From NCBI GenBank assembly GCA_011371515.1, contig DRQE01000184.1, forward strand, positions 1 through 15,694: a stretch of 15,694 nucleotides of DNA. The letters are read 5' to 3'. Positions 8,278 through 14,816 of this stretch are shown one piece after another. Below the pieces are notes generated by a model. That model ran no database searches and was not told the origin of the DNA. It saw only the letters and a list, made by a program, of their open reading frames with translations. The stretch's first letter is position 1, and each line of letters starts with the position of its first letter. Source of the DNA: Deltaproteobacteria bacterium. GTDB lineage: Bacteria > Desulfobacterota > GWC2-55-46 > DRQE01. The translations under genes were made by a program, and so were the position numbers.

Positions 8278-9308
8278 CAGAATGTCTCCTGCAGTTCGTA
8301 ATCCCTCTGGAACCTTGTTATGAGCCCTTCCACCAGATAGGGGTCAGAGGTGTGGAAACAGGAGTATACACCCTGCCATCCCTCGCGGCAGAGAAGCCCG
8401 TAGGCAGAGTCTTCGCTCATGAAGAGTGTAATGTATGCCTCTGAAAGACGGGAATCATTGAGTGCTATGGTGGTTACATTCTTTATGTCGAACCCCGGTT
8501 CTTTCTTCTCACCCACAAGGAATATCTTTGTGGCGGTCTTTCCAAGCATGTTGAGAGTATCACGCAGAGGGGTATCCTTGGCAATACTCTTTATCCCCAT
8601 GTAGAGTATGCCCCTTCGCTTCGGGTTTTTGCGTATCTCATGGAGTATCATCTGGTTGATACGGTTTATGAATCCTTCTCCAAGGGGCATGCCCTCGCCC
8701 ATCTCGAAGTTGACATACTCGTGTTCTGAATGGCTTCCTGATGTAAGGGTTGCAACTATCTCCCAGAAGAGTTTGTCCCCCAGTGAGAGCCTTTCCCAGA
8801 GGGAATTCTTTATATCCCCTATCCTTGAGGTTGCAACCCTTACCATCTCGGTATAGGTCTTGCCATCTCTTGGATATGTTGCCTGTGCAAATATTATGGA
8901 TGCATAGGGTTCTCCCTTGGTGGTGAGAAACTCAAGCCCCTTTTTAAGTTTCTTTATGGTTATAAGAGAGCCGAAATAATCCGTGTGGGGAAGTATGACG
9001 ATAATCCTCTTGTCCTCGAGCATGCCCGTTACATCGCAGTTTCTTACCACCTTGAGGACGGTGTTCACGAGTTTCTTTAGAAAGTCGAGCAGGTCTTTCT
9101 TCGTAAGTGGTCCTGCAGCACTGTTGAATGAGTCCACGTGCATTATGATTATGGAGAAGGGCATACCATAGCGCTCTGAGCGCACTGCCTCGAGCCTTCC
9201 GTATTCGTTCACGAAGAAGGCATCGTAAAACCTGCTTTCAAAGAGCTTCTTCGACTCATCGAGCAGGGAAAACCTTTTCTCTACAAGCTCTTTCTTTAAG
9301 ACCTTCAT
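8277..9308 (-). CDS. Degenerate-GGDEF protein with an unassigned C-terminal sensory-like domain
   Basis: A 343-residue protein with no signal peptide or membrane segment. Residues about 26-165 follow the GGDEF fold: helix FYDAFFVNEYGRLEAVRSERYGMPFS, strand IIIMHVDSF, helix DLLDFLKKLVNTVLKVVRNCD, then RIIVILPHTD and a final SIIFAQATYP strand. The GGDEF loop itself is replaced by TGMLEDKR (about 94-101), so diguanylate cyclase activity is very unlikely. Residues about 170-343 form a separate domain I cannot name with certainty. Its end, CFHTSDPYLVEGLITRFQRDYEL, resembles DICT-type sensory domains found near GGDEF proteins. The start is set at ATG 9308, with AAGGAG five bases upstream; a TTG three bases earlier lies too close to the ribosome site. 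It sits between the nuclease gene and the receiver-DUF4388 gene, which it overlaps by one base, so the two probably work together. Confidence 0.75.
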   Translation of the reverse strand: MKVLKKELVEKRFSLLDESKKLFESRFYDAFFVNEYGRLEAVRSERYGMPFSIIIMHVDSFNSAAGPLTKKDLLDFLKKLVNTVLKVVRNCDVTGMLEDKRIIVILPHTDYFGSLITIKKLKKGLEFLTTKGEPYASIIFAQATYPRDGKTYTEMVRVATSRIGDIKNSLWERLSLGDKLFWEIVATLTSGSHSEHEYVNFEMGEGMPLGEGFINRINQMILHEIRKNPKRRGILYMGIKSIAKDTPLRDTLNMLGKTATKIFLVGEKKEPGFDIKNVTTIALNDSRLSEAYITLFMSEDSAYGLLCREGWQGVYSCFHTSDPYLVEGLITRFQRDYELQETF

Positions 9309-9317
9309 CAATACTCC

Positions 9318-9812
9318 TTACATCTTGTACTTGCCGAAGGCCTCTGGACCAAGCTCATCAAGTAGCTCCAGTAGATTCTGTGCCCCCTCTTTTTTGTCCT
9401 TGTCCGCAGAGAGGTCTATGCTCTTGGACTTCTCCAGTATAGAGTTTTCCACAAATATTGGTGAACCCGTGCGCAGTGCAATGGCTATAGCATCACTCGG
9501 ACGAGCATCTATCTGGTAAGTGGTGTCCCCTTTTTCAAGATGTATGGTGGCATAGTAGACATTGTCCTTGAGGTCTGTAACCTCCACCCTTTTCACCTTT
9601 ATCTCCATCTCTTCGAAGATGTTCTTTATGAGGTCATGTGTCATGGGCCTTGAGAACTTGAGTTTCTCAAGCTCCGAGGCTATGGCACTTGCCTCAAGTA
9701 TACCTATCCAGATGGGAAGTGTCTTTTTGTCCTCCAGATCTCTCAGTATCATTATTGGTGCGTTCGTAAATGGGTCTATGGTGAGTCCTGCAACCTTCAT
9801 CTCGATAAACAT
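9318..9812 (-). CDS. DUF151 bifunctional nuclease family protein
   Basis: A 164-residue cytoplasmic protein of the DUF151/BFN family; members studied in other organisms have been reported to have DNase and RNase activity. The hallmark segment IDARPSDAIAIALRTGSPIFV (101-121) is intact, as are the N-terminal strands VAGLTIDPFTNAPIMIL and the LPIWIGILEASAIA segment (32-46). The C-terminus is a charged helix (about 135-158) resembling the UvrB/UvrC-like tail seen in some relatives, here short. The ATG at 9812 follows a GGAG eight bases upstream. The gene lies 21 bases after miaB and nine bases before the degenerate-GGDEF gene. The family call is firm; the cellular role of the nuclease in this operon is not evident from sequence. 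Confidence 0.93.
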   Translation of the reverse strand: MFIEMKVAGLTIDPFTNAPIMILRDLEDKKTLPIWIGILEASAIASELEKLKFSRPMTHDLIKNIFEEMEIKVKRVEVTDLKDNVYYATIHLEKGDTTYQIDARPSDAIAIALRTGSPIFVENSILEKSKSIDLSADKDKKEGAQNLLELLDELGPEAFGKYKM

Positions 9813-9833
9813 GGCACCTTCTCCTTTTTTTGT

Positions 9834-11144
9834 TTAGAGTTCTCCCCTCAGGGAGTTTGCATAGGCATCTGTAATGGTTACATCAACCATACTGCCTGTT
9901 AGCCCTTTGTCGCCCGGAAAGTTCACTACCCTGTTGCAGGTGGTTCTTCCTGTAAGCTCGGTTTTATCGAGCTTGCTTTCTCCCTCAACGAGCACTTTCA
10001 TGGTTTTGCCCACAAGAAGCCTGTTCTTCTTGAGCGTTATCTCCTTCTGCAATGCCTGTAGCACTTCAAGCCTTCTCTGTTTCACATCGTCAGGAAGCTG
10101 GTCCTTGTAGGTAGCTGCCTCGGTTCCAGGACGGGGAGAGTATTTGAAAGAGAAGATGCTGTCGAATTCCACCTCTTTTACAACCTTCATGGTCTTCTCG
10201 AAGTCTTCCTCGGTCTCACCGGGAAAGCCCACTATTATGTCGGTGGATATAGACATGTCCTCATAGAGCCTTCTTAGAAGCTCAACTTTGTTGAGATACT
10301 CACTGACGGTGTATCTTCTTCTCATCCTCTCGAGCACCCTGTCGGAGCCTGCCTGTATGGGCAGATGCATGCTTCGGGCAAGTTTATCCTCCTCGCCAAA
10401 AAGATATATTAGCTCCTCCGATATATCCTTTGGGTGTGATGTTACAAAACGCACCCTCTCTATACCATCCACCCTGCAGACCATCCTCAAAAGCTCTGGG
10501 AAAGACACATCACCACAGTAGCTGTTGACATTCTGCCCCAGAAGGGTTACCTCTTTAACACCCCTGTCCACAAGCCTTCTTATGTCTTCTACAACATCGC
10601 GTGCGGGTCTACTCACCTCTCTACCCCTGACATAGGGCACTATACAGTAGGTGCAGTAGTTGTCGCACCCGCGCATAATACTCACATAGGCTTTGATGCC
10701 TTCCACCTCTGGGGTGGGAAACTCCTTTGAGTCTATGGAGTTATAAAGCTCTGTGGATACAACCCTCGTCTTCTCTTCTCTTACCTTCTTGAGAAGTTCT
10801 GTGAGCCTGTGTATGTTGTGTGTACCTATCACGAGGTCCACATAGGGCATCCTCTTAAGTAGCTCGCCACCCTTCTGTTGAGCCACACAGCCGCTTATGC
10901 CTATAAGGAGTTCGGGTTTCCTCTTCTTAAGCCTTTTGTACCTTCCTGCGGTGCTGTATACCTTCTGTTCTGCCTTGTCTCTTATGCTGCAGGTGTTGAT
11001 GAGTATGAGGTCTGCAAGTTCTGGTGTGTCCGTTGGTCTGTAGCGGAGCTCTTTCAGGAATGCAAGCATCCGTTCGGTGTCGTTTTCATTCATCTGACAC
11101 CCAAAGGTCTCTATAAATACATATTTTTCGCACTCTTCTCTCAT
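9834..11144 (-). CDS. miaB: tRNA-2-methylthio-N6-dimethylallyladenosine synthase MiaB
   Basis: A complete 436-residue MiaB, the radical-SAM methylthiotransferase that converts i6A37 to ms2i6A37 in tRNAs reading codons that start with U. The N-terminal UPF0004 domain has the three auxiliary-cluster cysteines C16 (FGCQMN), C52 (NTCSIRDKA) and C86 (SGCVAQQ). The radical-SAM domain has CDNYCTYC (C160, C164, C167), with the GREVSRP segment just after it. The C-terminal TRAM domain (about 370-436) binds tRNA. The NTCSIRDKAEQK pattern favours MiaB over MtaB and RimO. The ATG at 11144 has no convincing Shine-Dalgarno, and the SPOR gene ends only 41 bases upstream, so it is probably translated from the shared transcript. 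No miaA is visible in the window. Confidence 0.96.
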   Translation of the reverse strand: MREECEKYVFIETFGCQMNENDTERMLAFLKELRYRPTDTPELADLILINTCSIRDKAEQKVYSTAGRYKRLKKRKPELLIGISGCVAQQKGGELLKRMPYVDLVIGTHNIHRLTELLKKVREEKTRVVSTELYNSIDSKEFPTPEVEGIKAYVSIMRGCDNYCTYCIVPYVRGREVSRPARDVVEDIRRLVDRGVKEVTLLGQNVNSYCGDVSFPELLRMVCRVDGIERVRFVTSHPKDISEELIYLFGEEDKLARSMHLPIQAGSDRVLERMRRRYTVSEYLNKVELLRRLYEDMSISTDIIVGFPGETEEDFEKTMKVVKEVEFDSIFSFKYSPRPGTEAATYKDQLPDDVKQRRLEVLQALQKEITLKKNRLLVGKTMKVLVEGESKLDKTELTGRTTCNRVVNFPGDKGLTGSMVDVTITDAYANSLRGEL

Positions 11145-11185
11145 ATGAATAATATTTTAAGGTTCAATACCCCTTACAGTCAAGC

Positions 11186-11854
11186 CTATTTTATGTGTTT
11201 AAGTATCTCTGTTTTCGACGGTTTTACCACCCAAGCTCCTGGCTTGTTGTACCTCTTTGAAAGCGCCTTTGCCACCTTCTTTGCGTCTTCCTTGGAGCCA
11301 TAGAAACCAACCCTTACCCTGTGCCACTTGATGCCGTCCTTTACAAACTCTGTGATGTAGGCGTTGTAACCTGCCTTCTTAAGCTGTGCCGTAAGCTGTT
11401 GAGCCTCCTTAAGTGTTCTGAAGGATGCAAGATGGACTGCCCAGTTGCCATCGGTCGCAGGGTGTGGCAGTTGGGCAACCTTCTTCTTTTTCTGGGCTTT
11501 AGCCTCTGGCTTTTTCTTTACCCCTTTCTCTACTGCAGCAGGCTTTGCTGCCACCTTCTTTTCTTTGGCAACAGCTACGCTCTTCTTTACCGGTTCTGCG
11601 GGGCTTTCTGCCTTCTCTGGTTTTCCTGCGGGCTTCGGTTTTGCTGCCACCTGCTTCTGGACCTTCGGTGGCTCGGCTGGTTTCACCTTCTCAGGGGCTA
11701 CAACCCTTATGCGCTTTGTAATCTTTTCCTGTTCCATTCGGGTGGCCTCTTCGCTTGAGAGCAGCAACCACAGGAGCACTCCACCACCTATAAGAAGCAG
11801 TATAAGGATTATGTTGTAAGCCCTGTTGCCTCCAGAAACAGTCAAGAGTGCCAA
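11186..11854 (-). CDS. Membrane-anchored SPOR-domain protein
   Basis: A 222-residue protein with the layout of bitopic cell-division SPOR proteins: a short cytoplasmic N-terminus, one membrane segment (YNIILILLLIGGGVLLWLLL, about 13-32), a long Lys/Ala/Pro-rich linker (about 50-130) and a C-terminal SPOR domain (about 136-213, WAVHLASFRTLKEAQQL to GAWVVKP). SPOR domains bind denuded septal peptidoglycan, so the protein probably localises to the division site, as FtsN and DedD do. The start is a TTG at 11854, supported by a near-perfect ribosome site AAGGAGGT six bases upstream; no in-frame ATG precedes the membrane segment. The linker has a strong compositional bias resembling TonB or histone-like proteins, but the fold order excludes both. 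It is the first gene of the downstream operon. Confidence 0.88.
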   Translation of the reverse strand: MALLTVSGGNRAYNIILILLLIGGGVLLWLLLSSEEATRMEQEKITKRIRVVAPEKVKPAEPPKVQKQVAAKPKPAGKPEKAESPAEPVKKSVAVAKEKKVAAKPAAVEKGVKKKPEAKAQKKKKVAQLPHPATDGNWAVHLASFRTLKEAQQLTAQLKKAGYNAYITEFVKDGIKWHRVRVGFYGSKEDAKKVAKALSKRYNKPGAWVVKPSKTEILKHIK

Positions 11855-11872
11855 TTTGCACCTCCTTTTGAA
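11855..11872 (-). promoter_or_regulatory. Strong ribosome binding site deciding a TTG start
   Basis: Read on the minus strand, AAAAGGAGGTGCAAA directly precedes the TTG at 11854. The AAGGAGGT core is a near-perfect anti-16S match at normal spacing, which makes this unusual start codon credible. Confidence 0.85.
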
Positions 11873-11889
11873 TTGATGGTTTAATAAAG

Positions 11890-11916
11890 ATTATACTAAC
11901 ATATTTTCGTTGTCAA
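11890..11916 (-). promoter_or_regulatory. Sigma-70-type promoter for the SPOR-miaB-to-mutS operon
   Basis: On the minus strand a perfect -35 TTGACA (11916-11911) is followed by a perfect -10 TATAAT (11895-11890). The spacer is 15 bp, shorter than the usual 17, but both hexamers are consensus and the region is AT-rich. Transcription would start near 11883, giving a leader of about 30 bases before the TTG start. It is the only convincing promoter in the window, and no other gap downstream is long enough to hold a good one. Confidence 0.75.
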
Positions 11917-12010
11917 ATAAAACCTTTGGCAAAAGGGGGGGGTACGGTCCTGCCTGTAAGTCAAAAGGGATTTTGTTCTGCAAGGCTTGTAGGGATACCA
12001 CAGGACAGAC
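11917..12010. other. Non-coding remainder of the gap between the two operons
   Basis: This stretch lies between the promoter and the terminator. It holds a run of eight G (11935-11942), a small CCTTT/AAAGG hairpin next to it, and a 6-bp inverted pair GTCCTG/CAGGAC (about 11948 and 12001). No open frame with a ribosome site is visible. No operator or riboswitch can be recognised. Confidence 0.5.
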
Positions 12011-12043
12011 AAAAAGACCCGAGCCTTGAGCAAGGCTCGGGTC
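12011..12043 (-). terminator. Rho-independent terminator of the ATP-citrate lyase operon
   Basis: A perfect 13-bp inverted repeat, GACCCGAGCCTTG (12016-12028) and CAAGGCTCGGGTC (12031-12043), is followed on the minus strand by TTTTTGT (12015-12009). This is a classic intrinsic terminator about 35 bases after the large-subunit stop. The other side of the stem has no T run on the plus strand, so it acts in one direction and isolates the downstream promoter from read-through. Confidence 0.93.
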
Positions 12044-12077
12044 CAAGGGGGTAAGCTGGGCAAGTGAGCTTAAGTTT

Positions 12078-14786
12078 TTATGTTACGAACGTGCACTGGC
12101 TTGCAGGGGTACGGGTGTCCATGTCTCTACCCCTGTTTATGTGATCGTCTATCTCTGCTGCACAGCCTATCATTCTGCCAAAGAGGAATGTGGTGAATGC
12201 CGCACTCTCCACTTCCTTCTCTGTCATCTTGCCACTGGTAAATGCATCCCACACTATCTTGAGCAGTATAACCGCTATGACGGCATCTACATTGACACAG
12301 AACACATTCCTCGTAACCTTTGCCTCGAAGAGAGACTGCACAAGGGTTCTGTAGAAGTCAAGGAACACGTTGTATATACCCTTCTGCTGGAAGACCTCTT
12401 CAACGAAGCGCTCCCTTGGGTCGTAGTTTACGGGCTTACCCTTGAACACGGGGTGTCCCACACAGGGTATCTTCTTGTACTCAATGTTGCCTATTGCCTT
12501 CTGCTCGGCTTTGTACTCGCCATACCACTGGGCGTACTGGTCGGCTATCTTCTTTAGATCCACTCCGTGCTCGGGGCTGCCGGGGTCCTTAAGGCCCGTA
12601 TCTCTGAACCTCTCTATGAGGAACTCTATAGCCTCGTAACCGTTTCCACCATGGGCGAACCCTGTGTGTGTGAGGAACCCTGCAAATGCCTTGTTTATCT
12701 GCACCCTCAGGGGATCCTCTGGCCCATCGGCACTTACCGCACCCTTGCTGCCCTGTGCCGATATGGTGCCGGGACCATTTGACACTATCAGCCCAAGAAG
12801 CAGTGAGAACTCAAAGAGCTCCTTCTCTGTGGGCCTTCTTCCAACGAGTGCAAGGAAAGCCGTCTCTGTGAAGGACCACTCCCTTACGAGCTCTGTATTC
12901 TTAACCCCGCAGAAAGCATCCTCTGTGTGTTTCTCTGCGGGCACACTGCATGCAACCATCTTAGAGAAGAGAAGGGAGTACCAAGGCAGTGTTACGAATG
13001 TAACCCTTGAGATGTCCTTGTTCAGAAGGGGCTTCCATGCAAGGGTTGCCCACACGGCTGCAAGAAGGGCAGCCCTTGAGGGAGTACCACCTGCCACATC
13101 CTTCACAAAGTCGAAGAACACAGACTTTCTTCCTGCACCCTCAACCTTCTCAATCATTGCACCGAGAACTTCGTCCTCTCCCTCTGCCCTGAAGAGCGCC
13201 TTATCTTCATCGTTCAGTCCAGCAATTATCTCTTTATAATCAAATACTTCCGCAGGGTCTTTAACACTGAGCTTGAAGTTCTCGAAGATTATCTCCATTA
13301 TCCTCTCTGCTGCCTTTACCCTGTTCTTACCCACTATAGATATGGCAGCTGTGAGCACCGTGTTTGGAGAATTGCCCTCCCTTCTTGCCGCATCGGCAGA
13401 GAGAAGCTCTGGTGAGTTGCAGGAGTTGATGAAACCGTTGAACACGGTGTTTGCAAGCTCACGCCCGTAGCTGTCGGGGTAACTCTTAAGGATCGAGAGC
13501 ACCAGATTCTCCTCAAAGGAGTGTTTGCCTGCATCGAGTATGGAGACCCCGTGGAGTTTTGTTATCTGGGTTTTGGGGTCCATCATGGATGCACCACTTG
13601 CATCCTTCATCGGCTGGCGCGGATACTGGGCACCAACCTGTTTGAGTATCTCCTCTATCTGCTCACCGTAGGGAGAGATTGCCCTTACTGTCTGTATGTC
13701 AAGCTCCTTTGGAACCTGAATACTTGCATTGCTTGCAAACCAGCACTTAAGTGAGAGGTCTCCCCTTGGCTCAAAATCGGGCTCTATGCCGTTCAGCTCC
13801 ATCACCTTTGTGAGAGCCTCTGGTATGTGGGCAATGTTGGTAACCACTGCCCCCTTCTTCGAGTAGATGGGGTTCTCGGGGGTGTAGATACCATCCACCT
13901 CGAAGTAGTCCATGAACCACTTCTCCTTTGCCCGTGCATCGTCACCACTGCCGGCAAGGCTTCCAGCGTGTCCGCATGCCTTTGTGAGCCTTGCCTTCCA
14001 TCTGCCGACCACACAGGCAACGGTGGGTTTGGTTATCTCAAGGTCTTTTTCGTAGTATCCACCGGGCTCAACATATATAACAGCACCTTTACTCCTCGGG
14101 TCGTTAGACAGGGCGTGGAAGAACTCACGGGGTGCAAAGTGTATGTACACATCCTTACCACTCGATATGGATGTGGTAGTACCCCATCCTTTCGTAAGTA
14201 GGTAGACCGCTATGGTGGTTGTGAAGTTACCCGAGTTGGAGTATATGGCTATGGAGCCCTTAACGAGTGACTCTTCGGGTCTGCTTCCACCAAGGGCACC
14301 ACCTATTCGCACCTTATTCCATGAGTCTGCCACACCAAGGCAGTTACCACCGAACACATCCACTCCATTCGTCTGGCATATTGCCCTTATTATGCGAGCA
14401 TCGTGGATGGGAACCTTCTCTGTAATGATTATTATCTTCTTCAGGTCGGGATTGAACTTTACCACCTCTGCCACACCATCTTTAACACCTGCAGGTGGCA
14501 GATACACAACGGCGGTGGTAAAGCTGTGTCCTGCGTCCATCCCCTCTTTAACAGAGTTGTAGACAGGTATGTTGCCTATGGGTGTTTCCAGCACCTGTCC
14601 GCTTCTTCCGGGGCTTGTGCCGAAGACCACATTGCCACCGCTGAAGGCATGGCTTATGGGGGTCACCGTGCGGCTTTCTGTGCCCAGTATGTTAAGGACA
14701 CACACCCTGTCCTCTTTTGTTGCCACCTCTTCAAGAGAGTTTATTCCAACATAATAGGGAAACTTCTTTACACCTTCTTTATGCAT
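12078..14786 (-). CDS. ATP-citrate lyase large subunit (CoA-binding and citrate-synthase-like domains), long form
   Basis: A 902-residue subunit that, with the upstream ATP-grasp subunit, would cleave citrate with ATP and CoA to acetyl-CoA and oxaloacetate. The N-terminal third is the CoA-binding/CoA-ligase domain, with NCLGVAD (148-154), YSNSGNFTTT (182-191) and the phosphohistidine motif GHAGSLAG (H273). The C-terminus is citrate-synthase-like: SNGPG (669-673), AHGG (711-714), VGHPVFKG (H778) and NVDAV (D834). The green-sulfur AclA and the matching part of human ACLY are about 610 residues, so this protein carries nearly 300 extra residues between the GHAG motif and the terminal domain. Numbering uses ATG 14786, which has a GAGAGGTG site nine bases upstream; a GTG at 14798 would add four residues. 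This size and split fit the 'type II' enzyme of Nitrospira/Leptospirillum-like bacteria, from memory. Confidence 0.88.
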   Translation of the reverse strand: MHKEGVKKFPYYVGINSLEEVATKEDRVCVLNILGTESRTVTPISHAFSGGNVVFGTSPGRSGQVLETPIGNIPVYNSVKEGMDAGHSFTTAVVYLPPAGVKDGVAEVVKFNPDLKKIIIITEKVPIHDARIIRAICQTNGVDVFGGNCLGVADSWNKVRIGGALGGSRPEESLVKGSIAIYSNSGNFTTTIAVYLLTKGWGTTTSISSGKDVYIHFAPREFFHALSNDPRSKGAVIYVEPGGYYEKDLEITKPTVACVVGRWKARLTKACGHAGSLAGSGDDARAKEKWFMDYFEVDGIYTPENPIYSKKGAVVTNIAHIPEALTKVMELNGIEPDFEPRGDLSLKCWFASNASIQVPKELDIQTVRAISPYGEQIEEILKQVGAQYPRQPMKDASGASMMDPKTQITKLHGVSILDAGKHSFEENLVLSILKSYPDSYGRELANTVFNGFINSCNSPELLSADAARREGNSPNTVLTAAISIVGKNRVKAAERIMEIIFENFKLSVKDPAEVFDYKEIIAGLNDEDKALFRAEGEDEVLGAMIEKVEGAGRKSVFFDFVKDVAGGTPSRAALLAAVWATLAWKPLLNKDISRVTFVTLPWYSLLFSKMVACSVPAEKHTEDAFCGVKNTELVREWSFTETAFLALVGRRPTEKELFEFSLLLGLIVSNGPGTISAQGSKGAVSADGPEDPLRVQINKAFAGFLTHTGFAHGGNGYEAIEFLIERFRDTGLKDPGSPEHGVDLKKIADQYAQWYGEYKAEQKAIGNIEYKKIPCVGHPVFKGKPVNYDPRERFVEEVFQQKGIYNVFLDFYRTLVQSLFEAKVTRNVFCVNVDAVIAVILLKIVWDAFTSGKMTEKEVESAAFTTFLFGRMIGCAAEIDDHINRGRDMDTRTPASQCTFVT

Positions 14787-14816
14787 CGTACGGTTCACCT
14801 CTCGGTAGTTTTTGTG

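Noticed and set aside
9309..9311. TTG as the start of the degenerate-GGDEF gene
   Set aside because: The AAGGAG site would be only three bases away; the ATG at 9308 has proper spacing.
11145..11185. Internal promoter ahead of miaB in the AT-rich gap
   Set aside because: A TTGAAC and a TATTAT-like box can be found, but they are only about nine bases apart, too close for sigma-70.
11300..11704. Lys/Ala/Pro-rich region read as a TonB-like or histone-like protein
   Set aside because: The order of one membrane segment, linker and a C-terminal SPOR domain explains the composition.
12011..12043. Bidirectional terminator
   Set aside because: Only the minus-strand side is followed by a T run, and no plus-strand gene ends here.
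12664..13239. Plus-strand open frame of 191 codons inside the ATP-citrate lyase gene
   Set aside because: Antisense shadow of a conserved coding region; no start signal and no family resemblance.
14796..14798. GTG as the start of the large lyase subunit
   Set aside because: It overlaps the ribosome-site purines (GAGAGGTG), leaving no spacing; the ATG twelve bases later fits better, though the GTG cannot be fully excluded.
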